From Malania oleifera (Eukaryota > Streptophyta > Magnoliopsida > Santalales > Ximeniaceae): 64,000 nt of DNA. The stretch covers positions 57,695,457-57,759,456 of the forward strand of contig NC_080420.1 of NCBI RefSeq assembly GCF_029873635.1. Direction: 5' to 3'. Position 1 is the first letter of the stretch. Every line of letters starts with the position of its first letter. The notes below the pieces were generated by a model that was not told the DNA's origin, did no database searches, and saw only the letters and a program-made list of their open reading frames with translations. Below, in pieces: positions 12,107 through 24,650 of the stretch. A program made the translations under genes and the position numbers.

Positions 12107-14217
12107 TGTTAGAATTGATGTATTCCCAAGAGGGGGTGAATTGGGTATTAAAAAATTTCTCCCCTAGGTTCAACTAGTTCAGCAACAGTATATTCACAAC
12201 CTAGGGTCTGTCTACCCAAATGCGCAAACAAGTATAATATACGAAATTTAAATCATGCGTATCATTTACACTATAACATACACGTGCGGTAAATATAAAA
12301 TGCAACAATATAAACAAACACACGATATGTTATCGGGGTTCGCCCAACTGTGCCTATGTCCCCGCCTCTAGCTCGCAAGCCCGAGGATTCCACTAATAGC
12401 TCACTTAACGGGTGGAGCGGCACTGATTACAACCAGGTCAATTAGCACAAGGTTGATCTCAACCTTTACAACGAAGTCAATTAGCGGGGCTGACCTCAAC
12501 CTATACCTTAATAGGATGGTGCACCTAACTTTCCTAACCAGGTCTAAGCTAATCTGGGATTATTTTAAAGGGCTAGTCTCCCTCTTCAGGCCCATGCTTG
12601 GAAATACAACAGTATGTTCAAAATCAATGAAATTGGTACAGTGATTATGCTTTCTTGTAAAGCAGATGTGTACCTAGTTACATGTAATCACATACACCAC
12701 CAATATAATATAATATGTAAGCTCAATGTGGTTTAATATATCTACTCTCAAATATATTTGTAGTCGATGTAATCAATGCATGAGAGTGCAAACCAGTATG
12801 ATTTTTGTATCACAAGATGTATTTAATATAAATGCTTAAACAAAGATATCAATCAACCCTCATATATTTCAACCAACAGATTTTCTCAATCGTATAAAGC
12901 TCAAGTAATGTATATGCTTGGTTTGTAAAAGGAGTTTAATCTTTGTGTTCAGCAAATGAAATAAATCAATGAACACTGCAACAAAGATTTTTATCACATA
13001 AACAAATATCTTTTCAAAGGTATGTCAAGATAAGTCACATAAGATATTTGAAAATATTTTGAAAAGATTTTGCAATCCAAAAACAAATACACAAGATATT
13101 GCAATGAATATGCAATACTCAAAAGTTCAATGGAAGTCTTCTTAGGAAAGACCTATTAACAAAGTCCCTTAAGCATACTTAGGTTTGGCTCTCAAGAAAA
13201 ATCGTATCAATCAATCACAAACCAAAGGAGAGCAAACCTTTAGAGTAAACAACACTCAAATCAAACTTACGAAGGATTTTGGCAATAATAGAATGTAAGT
13301 TTGAGTGGAATAATTATAAAAGATTTAATGATATTTAATTATTTTAACCTCGTTAAAAAATTGTTAACCGCGGTAAAATTATAGGACAACTCGAGAGCAC
13401 CGGTCAACCAGGACAAGTTCGGTTGACCAAAGTTCTTGGGGTTCGGTTAACCGAGCAAGAAATGAGCTGGGAGTTTGGTCGACCGGACTGTATGTCTAAA
13501 GGCAATTTTCCCATTTTTGTGAGGTTTGATCGACCAGGGTCATTTTGAACTAATTCGGTCGGTTGACCAGACCGTTGAGTTCCCGTATGTGGGAACTCGG
13601 TCGACCAGGGCGTTGCAATGTAATTTATTCTCGATTGACCAGGAGGTCAATAAAGTTGACCCCTGGGGAGTTTGGTCGACCGGGGTCCAATGAACTGCGT
13701 GAGTTCGGTTGACCAGGCTATGTTCAACTTGTTGACCCAGCACCGGTTTGGTCGACGGGGCATTTTTGTACAGGTAAGTTCAGTCGACCAAGTATGCACT
13801 TTTTATGCATTTTGGTCCTATTTCAAGCATTCAATCACCTTAAACAAATGATCAAATCATATGTATGCATGAGTGAGTGTCCTAGGGTCATTTATAGGTA
13901 TTTTTGAAGACATCAAAAAAATTCGGCATCGTAATCCCTAAGGTCTTTCTAAGGTTATTGTCGTTTTGAGCTTACCTCAAAAACCATGTAGGTGAGGCAT
14001 ACAAATATTACAAGCCAAACCCTATTTACTATTATAGACCCATGATGAAGATGGAAATTAAATACAATCATAAATAAGGTCTTCAAGGCTTCAACTTCAA
14101 CTCCTTGTGCCATCACATTGATATGCCAACTGTATACATGCACATATCCTCAAACGTGCATCAAATACAACAGGTATTTGTCATTATCAAAACCTGGTGT
14201 GACCTATAAGGTCAACA
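12107..14217 (-). repeat. Copia element 1, 5' LTR
   Basis: The 2111-bp LTR starts TGTTAGAATTGATG and ends GGTCAACA on the plus strand. Relative to the other LTR it lacks about 150 bp corresponding to 6430-6580, which removes the TATA region. GGTCGACC-type repeats occupy 13391-13790. Substitutions relative to the partner LTR are frequent, so the insertion is not recent. Confidence 0.9.
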
Positions 14218-14222
14218 ATATG

Positions 14223-14378
14223 AACATTATGATGCATGAAGTGAGGAAACATCCTAACTCTACTCCTATAATGATAAAACTTTACAGGATGCATATGGAA
14301 TTTTTTTTTTTCACCGTTGATGCTATGCATACAATGCATGAAGATGCACAAATCTCCTTTTTTGGAATGCTTGCGAAG

Positions 14379-14430
<52 letters not shown>

Positions 14431-16485
14431 AATCAACAAATGAGATTTTGAAACTAATATTTACAATATCTCAATCTCGCCTTAATAGTCTTCAAATTCC
14501 TATCTGTAGAGAAAAAGGTTCATACTTTACCAATGTTGCCCCTATTAACGACCTTTAGGGGAACTATGCTCTTAAGTATAAGATATCACTAGTGTTGTTT
14601 GATTTGACTACCTTTGGCTCTTGGCTTTTACAAGTATGCCGAAACTTGGCATAACATCTGTCCCAAGCCACATGGAACCAAGTTACTCAAGTTCACAACT
14701 TGACCTAGAATGTTGATTATCCGATGCCTCTTCGAACTTTTCTGAATGATGGCACCCGTTTAGGGATTGTACTTTTAATGTTTAAATTATTTTGAAGCTG
14801 AATGAACAAGCACATAGTCAAATAACACAATCTCATTAGATAGATGAATGAAATGTTTAAACTTGTTATTTGTCTAGTTTCTGTGCTTGCTTATGAGGAG
14901 ATGGCTTTACCAATACTCTGACAACGCATAGCGTTGACGTTAACATAGAGAATCAAATCAATGGGCGAACACCTCTGATTTCCTCCCTACTTCAGATTCA
15001 CTGATGATCTCACTCTCTTCATAAGGAATAAGCAGAATCGACGCTGCCCATTTATCGTAGTTGTTTCTCCATTATTTTAGTTGAATTTTTGGCTAACCCA
15101 AGAGTTCAGTTGGTTCTTCCCTGCAACTTTACCATGGGCTGAATTTGTAGGTATAATCTTTCCCTTATCCCACAATTCCTCTTATTTTTTTCAACCATCT
15201 TCATGATTATCAATAGCATCTTTGAAAGAAGCCTAGCTTCAGGATTCTTTACTTTTTACCAACCTCCAGCTTGATCATTCTTAACAAGGGCTTTAACTTT
15301 TTTCTCTCTCTAGTTTTCATCAAAGGTTGGCACTGTCTTGGCATCACTTTTATTGGTTTTCAATGTTTGAATTAGTTGGACTTCCATTATAAGTTTGATG
15401 CGTGCTTCTGGTGGTACCTTCTTAGCCTGTGTCTTGGAGCTCATTTCAACCTTTCCATCCTTAATTGTAATCAGCAACTAATCAAGTGTTTTAATTAGTA
15501 TTCCAACCTCAAGGTGGACTATAAGACACGCGGCTAAACGTTGGCTAAGGTAAGATTTTCTAGAAGAATAAAAATACTAAGGCTAAAAAATCCTTCCCTA
15601 AAATGGTATTTCTACCCCTAATGATGCAAAAAGTTGACTGAACTTGCTCCTTTGAACAAGGTGGCTACATATCTTATTAGGATCATGTCATATCGTAGTT
15701 GAAGTTCTATGAGTTTGATAATTCATTTGAGGTATAGACACATACCAATCAAGTCAAGACTTTCCTTTTAAATCGAAATGTAGGTCGAGGGTATGGGCAA
15801 AAGAAGAAAAGATTTAAAAAGGCCCAAAGTCATAAATTTTGTCAGGGTAACATTGGTTGAGGATCACCTATGAAGTATGCCCCTAATGATTCTATCTTAT
15901 TCTCTCTTTTTTCTTTTCTTTTTATTATTTTCCTTTATTTTGCTATATATTTTGCTTTTGCTTTTACTTTTTGAAGGGATCTTGGTTCCCCTTTTTTCAT
16001 CTGAGCTCTCCTTTTTCCATGTGATTCCCTTGTGACTTTATGTTAATTTTCTTGAAATTTCCCCGATGTGGGGGTGATATGACGATATTTTCAAGAAATA
16101 AATGTTTACATGCTAAAAAAGGCTAGTAAGGGATTTCTTATTTGATTATTTTTTTTGCATAGTAGAAAGATGGTGGTTTGTCATCCTTTCGATGGTAACC
16201 ATTGCCTCAAATGATTTTTCAGTCACTAAGGGCCCTTCACCCAAGGTGATTTTTTGATCAATTGACTTTAAGAAAAAGTTGGTTTAAAATTAAGGCTCAA
16301 GTGGGTTTCCAAGTGGTAAGTCAATGCTCTATTTGGTCCTTTTGGTTATACTGATCAGCCAAAGATGGCCACCTGTCATTTGATCAAAACACTATCATTA
16401 CACCCGTGAGACACTGACCATAATTACAAGATTAAAAAGACAAGAAACCTTACTCATTAAATCATGCATAATACCAATTTTACAA
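14223..16485 (-). other. 3' non-coding part of the Tat-like element
   Basis: No coding region could be supported. The stretch contains a (TA)n run at 14381-14428 and T/C-rich segments around 15900-15960. By position it lies between the integrase end and the minisatellite of the Tat-like element. Confidence 0.45.
14381..14428. repeat. (TA)n microsatellite
   Basis: Perfect alternating AT run of about 48 bp. Confidence 0.95.
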
Positions 16486-16489
16486 CATC

Positions 16490-16715
16490 TAAATTGATAG
16501 GGTTTGGCAGGTCATCTCCATCCATATTTGCTAAAAATAATGTTCCTCCTAAGAATGCTTTCTTTACAATATAAGACCCTTCATAATTCAGAGTCCATTT
16601 CCCATATGGATCATTATAGATTGGCAAAATCTTCTTTAGAATTAGTTCTCTTTCTTGAAACTATCGAGGATGCACCATACCAAAATAGACTATTGAAGTG
16701 GGATCTTTACTAAGT
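16490..16715 (-). pseudogene. Integrase C-terminus of the Tat-like element (fragment)
   Basis: Read on the minus strand, with frame changes, this stretch has the typical end of a plant Tat polyprotein. A 'GKWTLNYEGSY' type segment is followed by 'KKAFLGGTLFLANMDG' and a short acidic/Pro tail. No catalytic core, RT or RNase H lies between here and gag at 17780, so a large internal deletion joined the gag side to the pol end. The call rests on reading by eye across frameshifts. Confidence 0.55.
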
Positions 16716-17779
16716 ACCAATTGTTTTCCCTCAACATTCTTAATATTTCATGAGGTAGGTCCACCTCTTCTTTTAATGCTTTTGCCTTATTGACCTAATT
16801 CTCAAAGCCAATTATCAATTTTGGGTCTTTTGTACTAACAAAATCATTTCCTATATCTTTGTACGAAACACAAGCTAAAAAAGACAAGACTTGACAAAAG
16901 TGATAAGTAACGGATAATGTAATGAAATGAGATAGATGTACTGAAATTCATTTTATATCATCCAAATTCAAAATGATCTGAACAGAAAGAGTTTATGGGA
17001 CACCACCCTCTTATGAAAAAACAAGAATGAGGGAATTCATAAATATTTCAGGATTACATTGATCCTTCCACCACTGGGTACTCAAGCACATGCCAATTAC
17101 TTAATTTAATATATGTTGAGGCAGGGTGGACCTTATTTTCCCCTATCTCTTCTACGACAGGTTGATCCACCACCAAAATTAACAATCGATCAATCTTCTG
17201 ACCCAGCATGGAATTCTACTAGGTGAGCATCCACTAAGTTTTGTAAAAATTCTCTGAACGTATAAGAATCCTGCATTGAAAAGACCGGTCCTTCTTGACA
17301 ACAATAATAGTGTGATCTTGTGCCGCAGAGTGCCCCTTCTGTCAACATTCCCACTTGACGCAATTATTCAAAGACCTCATCTAATGGATCTGGATTTTCC
17401 CTATCTTTTCTCTCCTATCTTCACTGTTTTCCTTTCCTATAGCATTCACCGCAACCCCTTCATGGTTGGGCAATGGATTACCATGCACATTGGATTCTTT
17501 TCCATCATTAAAAAATCACCCTGCATCCTTCAAAGCCTGCACTTCGTATTACACTAATCAAATGAATAGTCTAATATCCTAACATGATGTTCACATTAGT
17601 AATTTTGGTCATAACCGCTTGGGTAAGGAGGTTGCAATGGTGCTCCTAATATCAGGGCAACTAGCTGACCTTTCATCAGTTGTAGGAACAATTCAACATA
17701 AGTCATTGGGATGGGCTGAATTTCTATTCTCCTTGTTGCCTTTGAAACTCTTCTTTATAAAGCTTAAAAATTCTACCGC
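16716..17779 (-). other. Degenerate Tat-like internal sequence, no clear domain
   Basis: Minus-strand frames hold short open stretches that may be the remainder of gag or of integrase, but stops and frameshifts are frequent and no motif is convincing. Plus-strand ORFs here (for example 17276-17557) lack any recognisable domain. Confidence 0.35.
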
Positions 17780-18940
17780 CTAAGAGTTAACAGCGAGCCT
17801 AAAGAAATCATCTGTGGTCGCCCAGTCTACTGGACTATATTGTTTACTATGGGGTTGTACACTGTGTTTTCATTAATCCATCTGACATTTTTTCTCTATA
17901 AGGGCAATCTTGTATTGCTTGTACTTCCACATCCTTCCTTTTGCCCATTCCTTTCTTCGTGACCCCCTACTCATTACTAGAGTTGTCTATCCTTCCTATC
18001 TTGAGTGCTCTTTCGATTCTTTCTCTAATGGTTACCAAGTCCGCAGAACTTTGGGGAGTGCTTCTAATGAGATGATTGAAATATGGAACTTTGAGAGTAT
18101 TAACAATTAAAGAGATCACCTTTTATCCTTGATCGTAGGATGCACCTATGTTTTTGTTTCCTTCCATCAATAAGCATACTCCTTGAATGACTCATTTATC
18201 TTCTTCTTGATGATTTGTAGGGTTAGCCTGTCAGGAGCCATTCCAATTAAATACCTATATTGATCAATGAAGGCATGAGTCAAATCAATCTAAGTTCGAA
18301 TCTTTGTATTGTCTAGTTGGATGTACCATCTCATGGCTGCTCCGGTCAAGCTATCTTGGAAGCGATGGATAAGCAATTTATTATCATTTGAGTAAGCAAC
18401 CATTTTTTAACAATACATCTTCAAATAAGTAACTAGATACTTGGACCTATTGAACTTTTCTAATTTAGGATCTTAAACTTCGACAATAGAACAACATTGG
18501 GCACTAGGAATAAGTCAAGCACATTTACTTATCTGAATATGTTTGTGCCTTCTATAACTTGCAAGCATTCTTCTAATACCTCATATTTATGATTCAGCTC
18601 AAAGCTAAGGGGTCATTCTCTAATAGTTTCTCTAGCTAGCCCCATTTCTTCAGTATCGAGAATCATGACTAGTGGTGACTACATATTTTCATTCCCAGCT
18701 TGTATGAACCCTAAAGCTGAATGCAAGCCTAATGTTGTTGGTTTGAATGGGTGTGAACTCGGGCCCTGGCCCATAGTCACATTCATTGCTTGCGAGGTAA
18801 GGTTCCCGTTGATTGGTGTGAATCCTCGTAAAAATAGAGGATCATCATTAGCTGCTGGTTCTGGTAGCTGTAAAACCTTCCCTTTGTTCATGGCAGCAAG
18901 CATTTCCATTAAATTGTTCATTGATCTTTAATTTTTCTAA
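17780..18940 (-). pseudogene. Gag of the Tat-like element (retrotrans_gag remnant)
   Basis: The best frame starts at 18921 on the minus strand (MNNLMEMLAAMNKGKVLQ) and has a 'GFTP' motif around residues 33-36, typical of plant Tat gag leaders. Downstream, across several frameshifts and stops, are a 'YEVLEECLQVIEGT'-like segment, a 'VPNVVL..KFK' segment and a region matching the retrotrans_gag core. The protein would form the capsid. It cannot be translated as a whole now. Identity is by motif recognition, not alignment. Confidence 0.65.
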
Positions 18941-19485
18941 AATTTTGACTGACTTCTTCATAGCTCTGCTCAAGTCCCAACATTCAACTTTTGAAATGTT
19001 CCTCCATAATTCTAACTCTTCGTCGAGTATTATAAGGATGCAAGGAAGCTATTTTGTTCTCCTTAATGTTGAAACCCCAAAATTCCAAAAAAAATCAGTT
19101 GTCTTCTTAGCACTATAACCCTAACCAACTGATTCTACAGACAACTAGTTAGTGTGAGCAGAGTCTCATTAGAAATGCTTATGACAGAAATGTATGTGTG
19201 GGGATGCATGAAATGAATGAATGTTTATGAATACAATGCAACCTAAAACAACCACTTTGCAAAAATTCTTAAAGAAATCCCAACACACTACATTTTTTTA
19301 TTACACCATATTTGAGAAAAATACCAAAATGGATACAAAATGAAAGATTATTTTTCCTTAATTTCATACTCTTTTTTAATTACAGAAGTAACCAAAAAAC
19401 AATCATATATGCTTAATGGAAGCGTCCAAACCAACCCAGCTCTTGGTATACGTCATGTATAATTTGTGCAGTTTTAGGATAGAAG
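18941..19485 (-). other. Tat-like leader/gag-upstream sequence, nothing further recognised
   Basis: Joins the gag start to the insertion point of the next element. Only short ORFs without motifs are present. Confidence 0.35.
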
Positions 19486-21834
19486 TGTAATGCCCCGAAC
19501 CCTTAAACCCAAGTTCGGTGCGTTATACCTGATAAAATCCCGATAATCCATAATCCATAATATACATACGTAGCAGAAAATATAAATATAATCTCCATAT
19601 AACATATACCATAATACCGTAATACCAGAGTTTTCTATTTTCTATCTATAAATCCATAAAAACCAACCATCACCTGCATTTCCATAAATACATACATCTC
19701 CAGAACATTTCAGTATTTTCACAACCACCCTTACTCAACAACCATAAAACATAAATACATAAAACATAAACATATACATCTTCAAAATACGCTCAACCTA
19801 GACCCTTTCTCTTTACAATCCTAAAAAATGCTAAAATACCCTCAAGCTCCTAAGCCCGATCTCGAGAATGTCCTGAAAAAAAAACATTCATATTCAAGTG
19901 AGACACATCTCAGTAAGGGAAGAAACATACATATTAAAACAACGTGTGGCTAACATGAGGTATAAAGATATCATTTTAAATACATTTACAAATCATTATC
20001 ATAACATTCAAATCGTTTTCTAAACATAAACAATCACATGCAAATATTTAACCCACGAGAATACCCATGGATAGGGGTGATTACCCGCCCATACAAGTAG
20101 CACCCCTCTGCTCTGATACTTAGGCAACTAAAGCATACCAAGGTACTCACCTTACTTAGTAAGCCCCCAAGTGTTAACTTGATATCGTCCTCCCGCATTC
20201 AACAATAGTTTACCGGCAAAGGCCCTAAAGATAGAGAAATCTACCCGCCCATACAAATAGGTTTCCTCTGCTCTAGTACGTTATGCAACTACTACCACAT
20301 CTGAAGCTACTAGTGTACTCGCCTTTCTCAGCAAACCCTCAGGCGAAGAGTTTGCCTCGCCCAATCGTAACATGTTCTATATACATAGATACTTCTATTA
20401 TCATAATACTTTATTCCTTTCTATCATTATTCATTCATACACATCTATTCATGTTCATAGCTTAAACATTGCATTTCATTTCCTTTTAAGTAACTCTTTC
20501 CCATTTACTTCGTTCATATTTTTCATTTCATTTCATGGTCATTTCATTGTCATTTCATTGCATAACATTTTCATTTCATTCCTTCGTACTACAGCTGCTC
20601 TTTAGCCATCATTTGTTAGTCTACATAGAAATGCGCTAGAATCTGCTACAGTTAGTCCACATAGAAATGCGCTAAAATCTGCTAACATGGCTTTCAGCTA
20701 TCATATATTTACATGGTTGCATTTAACATACACAGGCAACATAGTCCATGTCATATTTTATTCATAATACTTTACTTGCTTAACCTGCATCTTATACATT
20801 TAACATATATTCGCAGAGAATCTCATGCCACACAATTTAACTGTAATTTCATGCATATTCCTATAAAATTGGCCAACCCACATTTAACATTTATATGTTG
20901 AAAATACATTTCATTTCTCACATAAATTCCTCAGAAAATTCCTTTTCACTTTCATCCATTTACTTTCACATATACATAACTATATAAACAACCTTAGGTT
21001 CAGAAATCATAATTTTTATATGGTTGACATTTTATACCCATTTAAAAACCTATATACATAAATAACACATAATCCATTTTAATTCATGAAAACCTGATTT
21101 AACATATAAATTTCCCCCTTACCTGACTTCAAACTACGCTGGCAGGATCCCCGAACCGATACCCGTAGCTTTCACTTGGACCCTAAATCCAAAAATCCTA
21201 TTTTAATTAAATAAATTCCAATTAACTCAAATCTTAAAAAAAAAAAAAAAAAAAACACCTATTTACTACTTCCTAGGCTCCAAATAACATTATTCCTTAA
21301 GGAAATCTCAAAATAACTCACTTACCCTGATTTTGGGAAGTTTTCCAAATCCCTCAACCCAACGATTAGCTCCTATAACCTTGTAGAGAAGAATCCTATG
21401 AATCTCGTGGTGGTTCCGGATCGTCAAACTAGGTCAAATCCGACCCGAAATCGAAAAGAGAAAGCTGGGATACCGTTTTTAAAGAGAGAGAGAGAGAGTG
21501 TGTGAAGAAGGTTCATAAATTTCACGCTAAAAATGAAGAAAACTCTTTATATAGGCAGGGCTTTGTCAACGAGACAAGTGGGTTCGTTGACGAGGCACTA
21601 CAAAGACTTCGTCGACGAGAAGTTACCTTCGTCGTTGAAATTCAGAGTTTCAATATATATTCTCTCGGGATTCCTTCGTTGATGAGGAACTGATGTTCAT
21701 CGACGAGCTTTAGAAGGACACTCATCGACAAGGCCTGCTTTTTCTTCTAAAAAAAGCCTTCCTTTTCCCTTATTATCCTTTAATCCATTTTATTTATTAT
21801 ATTTTCTAATTATTTTAATTTCGGGGTCGTTACA
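19486..21834 (-). repeat. 3' LTR of the non-autonomous element
   Basis: Plus-strand ends are TGTAATGCCCCGAAC and GGGGTCGTTACA. A TATA box (minus strand TATATAAAG) is at 21546-21553. Next to it are palindromes related to TCGTCGACGA between 21565 and 21735. Two short tandem units with tccacatagaaatgcgcta lie near 20617-20680. Confidence 0.9.
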
Positions 21835-22270
21835 TTCTCCCCTTCTTAAGAGATTTCGTCCTCAAAATTTTACTAACTAATCATCCTTTTACATTACTCA
21901 AATTCATTTGCTAACTACAACTATAAGAGCTTAGCATAATCATAACTCCAAACATCATAATCATTTAATTAAATCCAATAAAATCCAAAATCTGCATATA
22001 AGGATCAGTCTCACAATTCAGAAACAAAAACATCTAAGGTTTACTGTGGCTTTTCTAAGGCCGTTGACTACTTCAGAAAAATCATAGGAAATCGTCGACA
22101 TATTTTCGCCTCTAAATTACAAAACACAATCCTATACTTCCCTATATCAAACCTATTTCTCAATACCTAACCTATTCATCTCCTATTTTCATCCTAACTT
22201 ATTCCTATACTCTAGTATAGATCATTCCTAAATCTTTAAAATCCACAAAATCATTGCTCTGATACCAAAA
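21835..22270 (-). other. 436-bp interior with polypurine tract and primer-binding site
   Basis: The minus strand reads CTTAAGAAGGGGAGAA next to the 3' LTR and TGGTATCAGAGC next to the 5' LTR. No ORF of note lies between. This is the whole RNA-packaging/priming region, so any encapsidation signal must lie here or in the LTR. Confidence 0.85.
22256..22267 (-). other. Primer-binding site (tRNA-Met type)
   Basis: TGGTATCAGAGC on the minus strand, three bases inside the 5' LTR boundary. Confidence 0.9.
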
Positions 22271-24645
22271 TGTAATGCCCTGAACCCTTAAACCCAGGTC
22301 CGGTGCGTTATACCTGATAAAATCCTAATAATCCATAATCTATATTATACATACGTAGAGGAAAACATAAATGTAATCTCCATATAACATATACCATAAT
22401 ATCGTAATACCAGAGTTTTATATTTTCTATCTATAAATCCATAAAAACCAACCATCACCTGCATTTCCATAAAAACATACATTTCCTGAACACTTCAATA
22501 TTTTCACAACCATCCTTACTCAACAGCCATAAAACATAAAGACATAAAATATAAACATATACATCCCCAAAATATTCTCAACCTATACCTGTTCTCTTTA
22601 CAATCCTAAAAAATGCAAAAATACCCTTGAGCTCCTAAGCCCGACCTTGAGGATGTCCTGAAAAAGAAACATTCATATTCGGGTGAGACACGTCTCAGCA
22701 AGGGAAGAAACATACATATTAAAATAGCATGTGACTAACATGAGGTATAAAGATATCATTTTAAATACATTTACAAATCATTATCATAACATTCAAATCG
22801 TTTTCTAAACATAAATAATCACATGCAAATATTTAACCCACGAGATTACCTAAGGAGAGGGGTGATTACCTACCCATACAAGTAGCACTCCTCTGCGCTG
22901 ATACTTAGGCAACCCTGAGGTCACAACTAAAGCATACCAGGGCACTCACCTTACTCAATAAGCCCTCAAGTGTTAACTTGATCTCGTACTAACGCATTCA
23001 ACAATAGTTTACCAGCAAAGGCCCTAAGGATAGGGAAATCTACCCGCCCATACAAATAGGTTCCCTCTGCTCTACTACGTTATAAAACTATTGCCACATC
23101 TGAAGCTACTAGTGCACTCGCCTTTCTCAGTAAACCCTCAGGCGAAGAGTTTGCCTTGCCCAATCATAACATGTTCTACATACATAGATACTTCTATTAT
23201 CATAATACTTTATTACTTTCTATCATTATTCATTCATACACATCTATTCATGTTCAAAGCTTAAACATTGCATTTCATTTCCCTTTAAGTGACTCTTTCC
23301 CATTTACTTCATTCACATTTGTCATTTCATTTCATGGTCATTCCATTGTCATTTCATTGCATAACATTTTCATTTCATTCCTTCATACTACAGCCGCTCC
23401 GCTCTTTAGCCATCATTTGTTAGTCTACATAGAAATGCGCTAGAATCTGCTACCGTTAGTCCACATAGAAATGCGCTAGAATCTGCTAACATGGCTTTCA
23501 GCTGTCATATATTTACATGGTTGCATTTAACATACACAGGCAACATAGTCCATGTCATATTTTATTCATAATACTTTACTTGCTTAACCTGCATCTCATA
23601 CATTTAACATATATTCGCAGAGAATCTCATGCCACACAATTTAATAGTAATTTCATACATATTCTTGTAAAATTGGCCAACCCACATTTAACGTTTATAT
23701 ATTGAAAATACATTTCATTTCTCACATAAATTGCTCAGAAAATTCCTTTTCACTTTCCTCCATTTACTTTCACATATACATAACTATATAAACAACCTTA
23801 GGTTCAAAAATCATAATTTTAACATGGTTGGCATTTTATACCCATTTAAAAACATATATACATAAATAACATATAATCCATTTTAATTCATGAAAACCTG
23901 ATTTAACATATAAATTTCCCCATTACCTGACTTCAAACTACGCTGGTAGGATCCCCAAACCGATACCCGCAACATTCACTTGAACCGTAAATCCAAAAAT
24001 CCTATTTTAATTAAATAAATTCCAATTAACTCAAATATTTTTTTTTAAAAAAAAACACCTATTTACTACTTCCTAGGCTCCAAATAACATTATTCCTTAA
24101 GGAAATCCCAAAATAACTCACTTACCCTGATTTTGGGGTGTTTTCCAAATCCCTCAACCCAACGATCAGCTCCTATAGCCTTACAGAGAACGATCCTACG
24201 AATCTCATGGTGGTTCTGGATCGTCAAACCGAGTCAAATTTGGCCTGAAATCGAAGAGAGAAGGCTGGGATATCGTTTTTAGAGAGTGAGTGTGAAGAAG
24301 GTTCATAAATTTCATGTTGAAAATGAAGAAAACTCTTTTTATTGGCAGGGCTTCATCGACGAGACACGTGGTTTCGTCGATGAGGCACTATAGAGACTTG
24401 GTCGACGAGAAGTTACCTTCGTCGCCGAAATTCAGAGTTTCAAAATATACACTCTCTGGATTCCTTCATCGATGAGGAACTGATGTTTGTCGACGAGCTT
24501 TAGAAGGACACTCGTCGACGAGGACAGGACATTCGTCGATGAGGCCTGCTTTTTCTTCTAAAAAAATCCTTCATTTTCCCTTATTATCCTTTAATCCATT
24601 TTATTTATTATATTTTCTAATTATTTTAATTTTTGAGTCGTTACA
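22271..24645 (-). repeat. 5' LTR of the non-autonomous element
   Basis: Plus-strand ends are TGTAATGCCCTGAAC and GAGTCGTTACA. Exact GTCGAC sites lie at 24401, 24489 and 24514, with several CpG-decayed neighbours. The TATA equivalent near 24334-24347 has decayed to ttttta. It is slightly longer than the partner because of an extra palindrome unit near 24514-24540. Confidence 0.9.
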
Positions 24646-24650
24646 AGAAC

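Larger units (their letters stand above)
5226..14217 (-). mobile_element. Ty1/copia-type element 1 (gag only, no pol)
   Basis: Two LTRs (5226-7485 and 12107-14217) flank a 4.6-kb interior. The exact 5-bp duplication ATATG lies at 5221-5225 and 14218-14222. The minus-strand LTR starts TGTTGACC and ends AATTCTAACA. It is followed by a primer-binding site TGGTATTAGAGC, complementary to an initiator-tRNA-Met-like sequence. The interior encodes a copia gag and nothing recognisable as protease, integrase, RT or RNase H, so it depended on proteins supplied in trans. It interrupts the 3' part of the Tat-like element. A second member of the family is at 36444-45345. Confidence 0.9.
19486..24645 (-). 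mobile_element. Non-autonomous LTR element with large LTRs and a 436-bp interior
   Basis: LTRs at 19486-21834 (2349 bp) and 22271-24645 (2375 bp) flank bases 21835-22270. On the minus strand the LTR starts TGTAACGAC and ends GCATTACA. It has a primer-binding site TGGTATCAGAGC (22256-22267) and a polypurine tract (21835-21850), so the orientation is certain. Flanks are agaag (19481-19485) and agaac (24646-24650), a 4/5 duplication. The interior is too short for any protein. Such elements rely on proteins from a gypsy relative, probably a chromovirus, judging by the primer site, polypurine tract and LTR start. Confidence 0.88.

Noticed and set aside
20283-23705. Paired plus-strand ORFs repeated in both LTRs
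   Set aside because: Located in LTRs, antisense to the element, with no domain; duplicated only because LTRs are duplicated.
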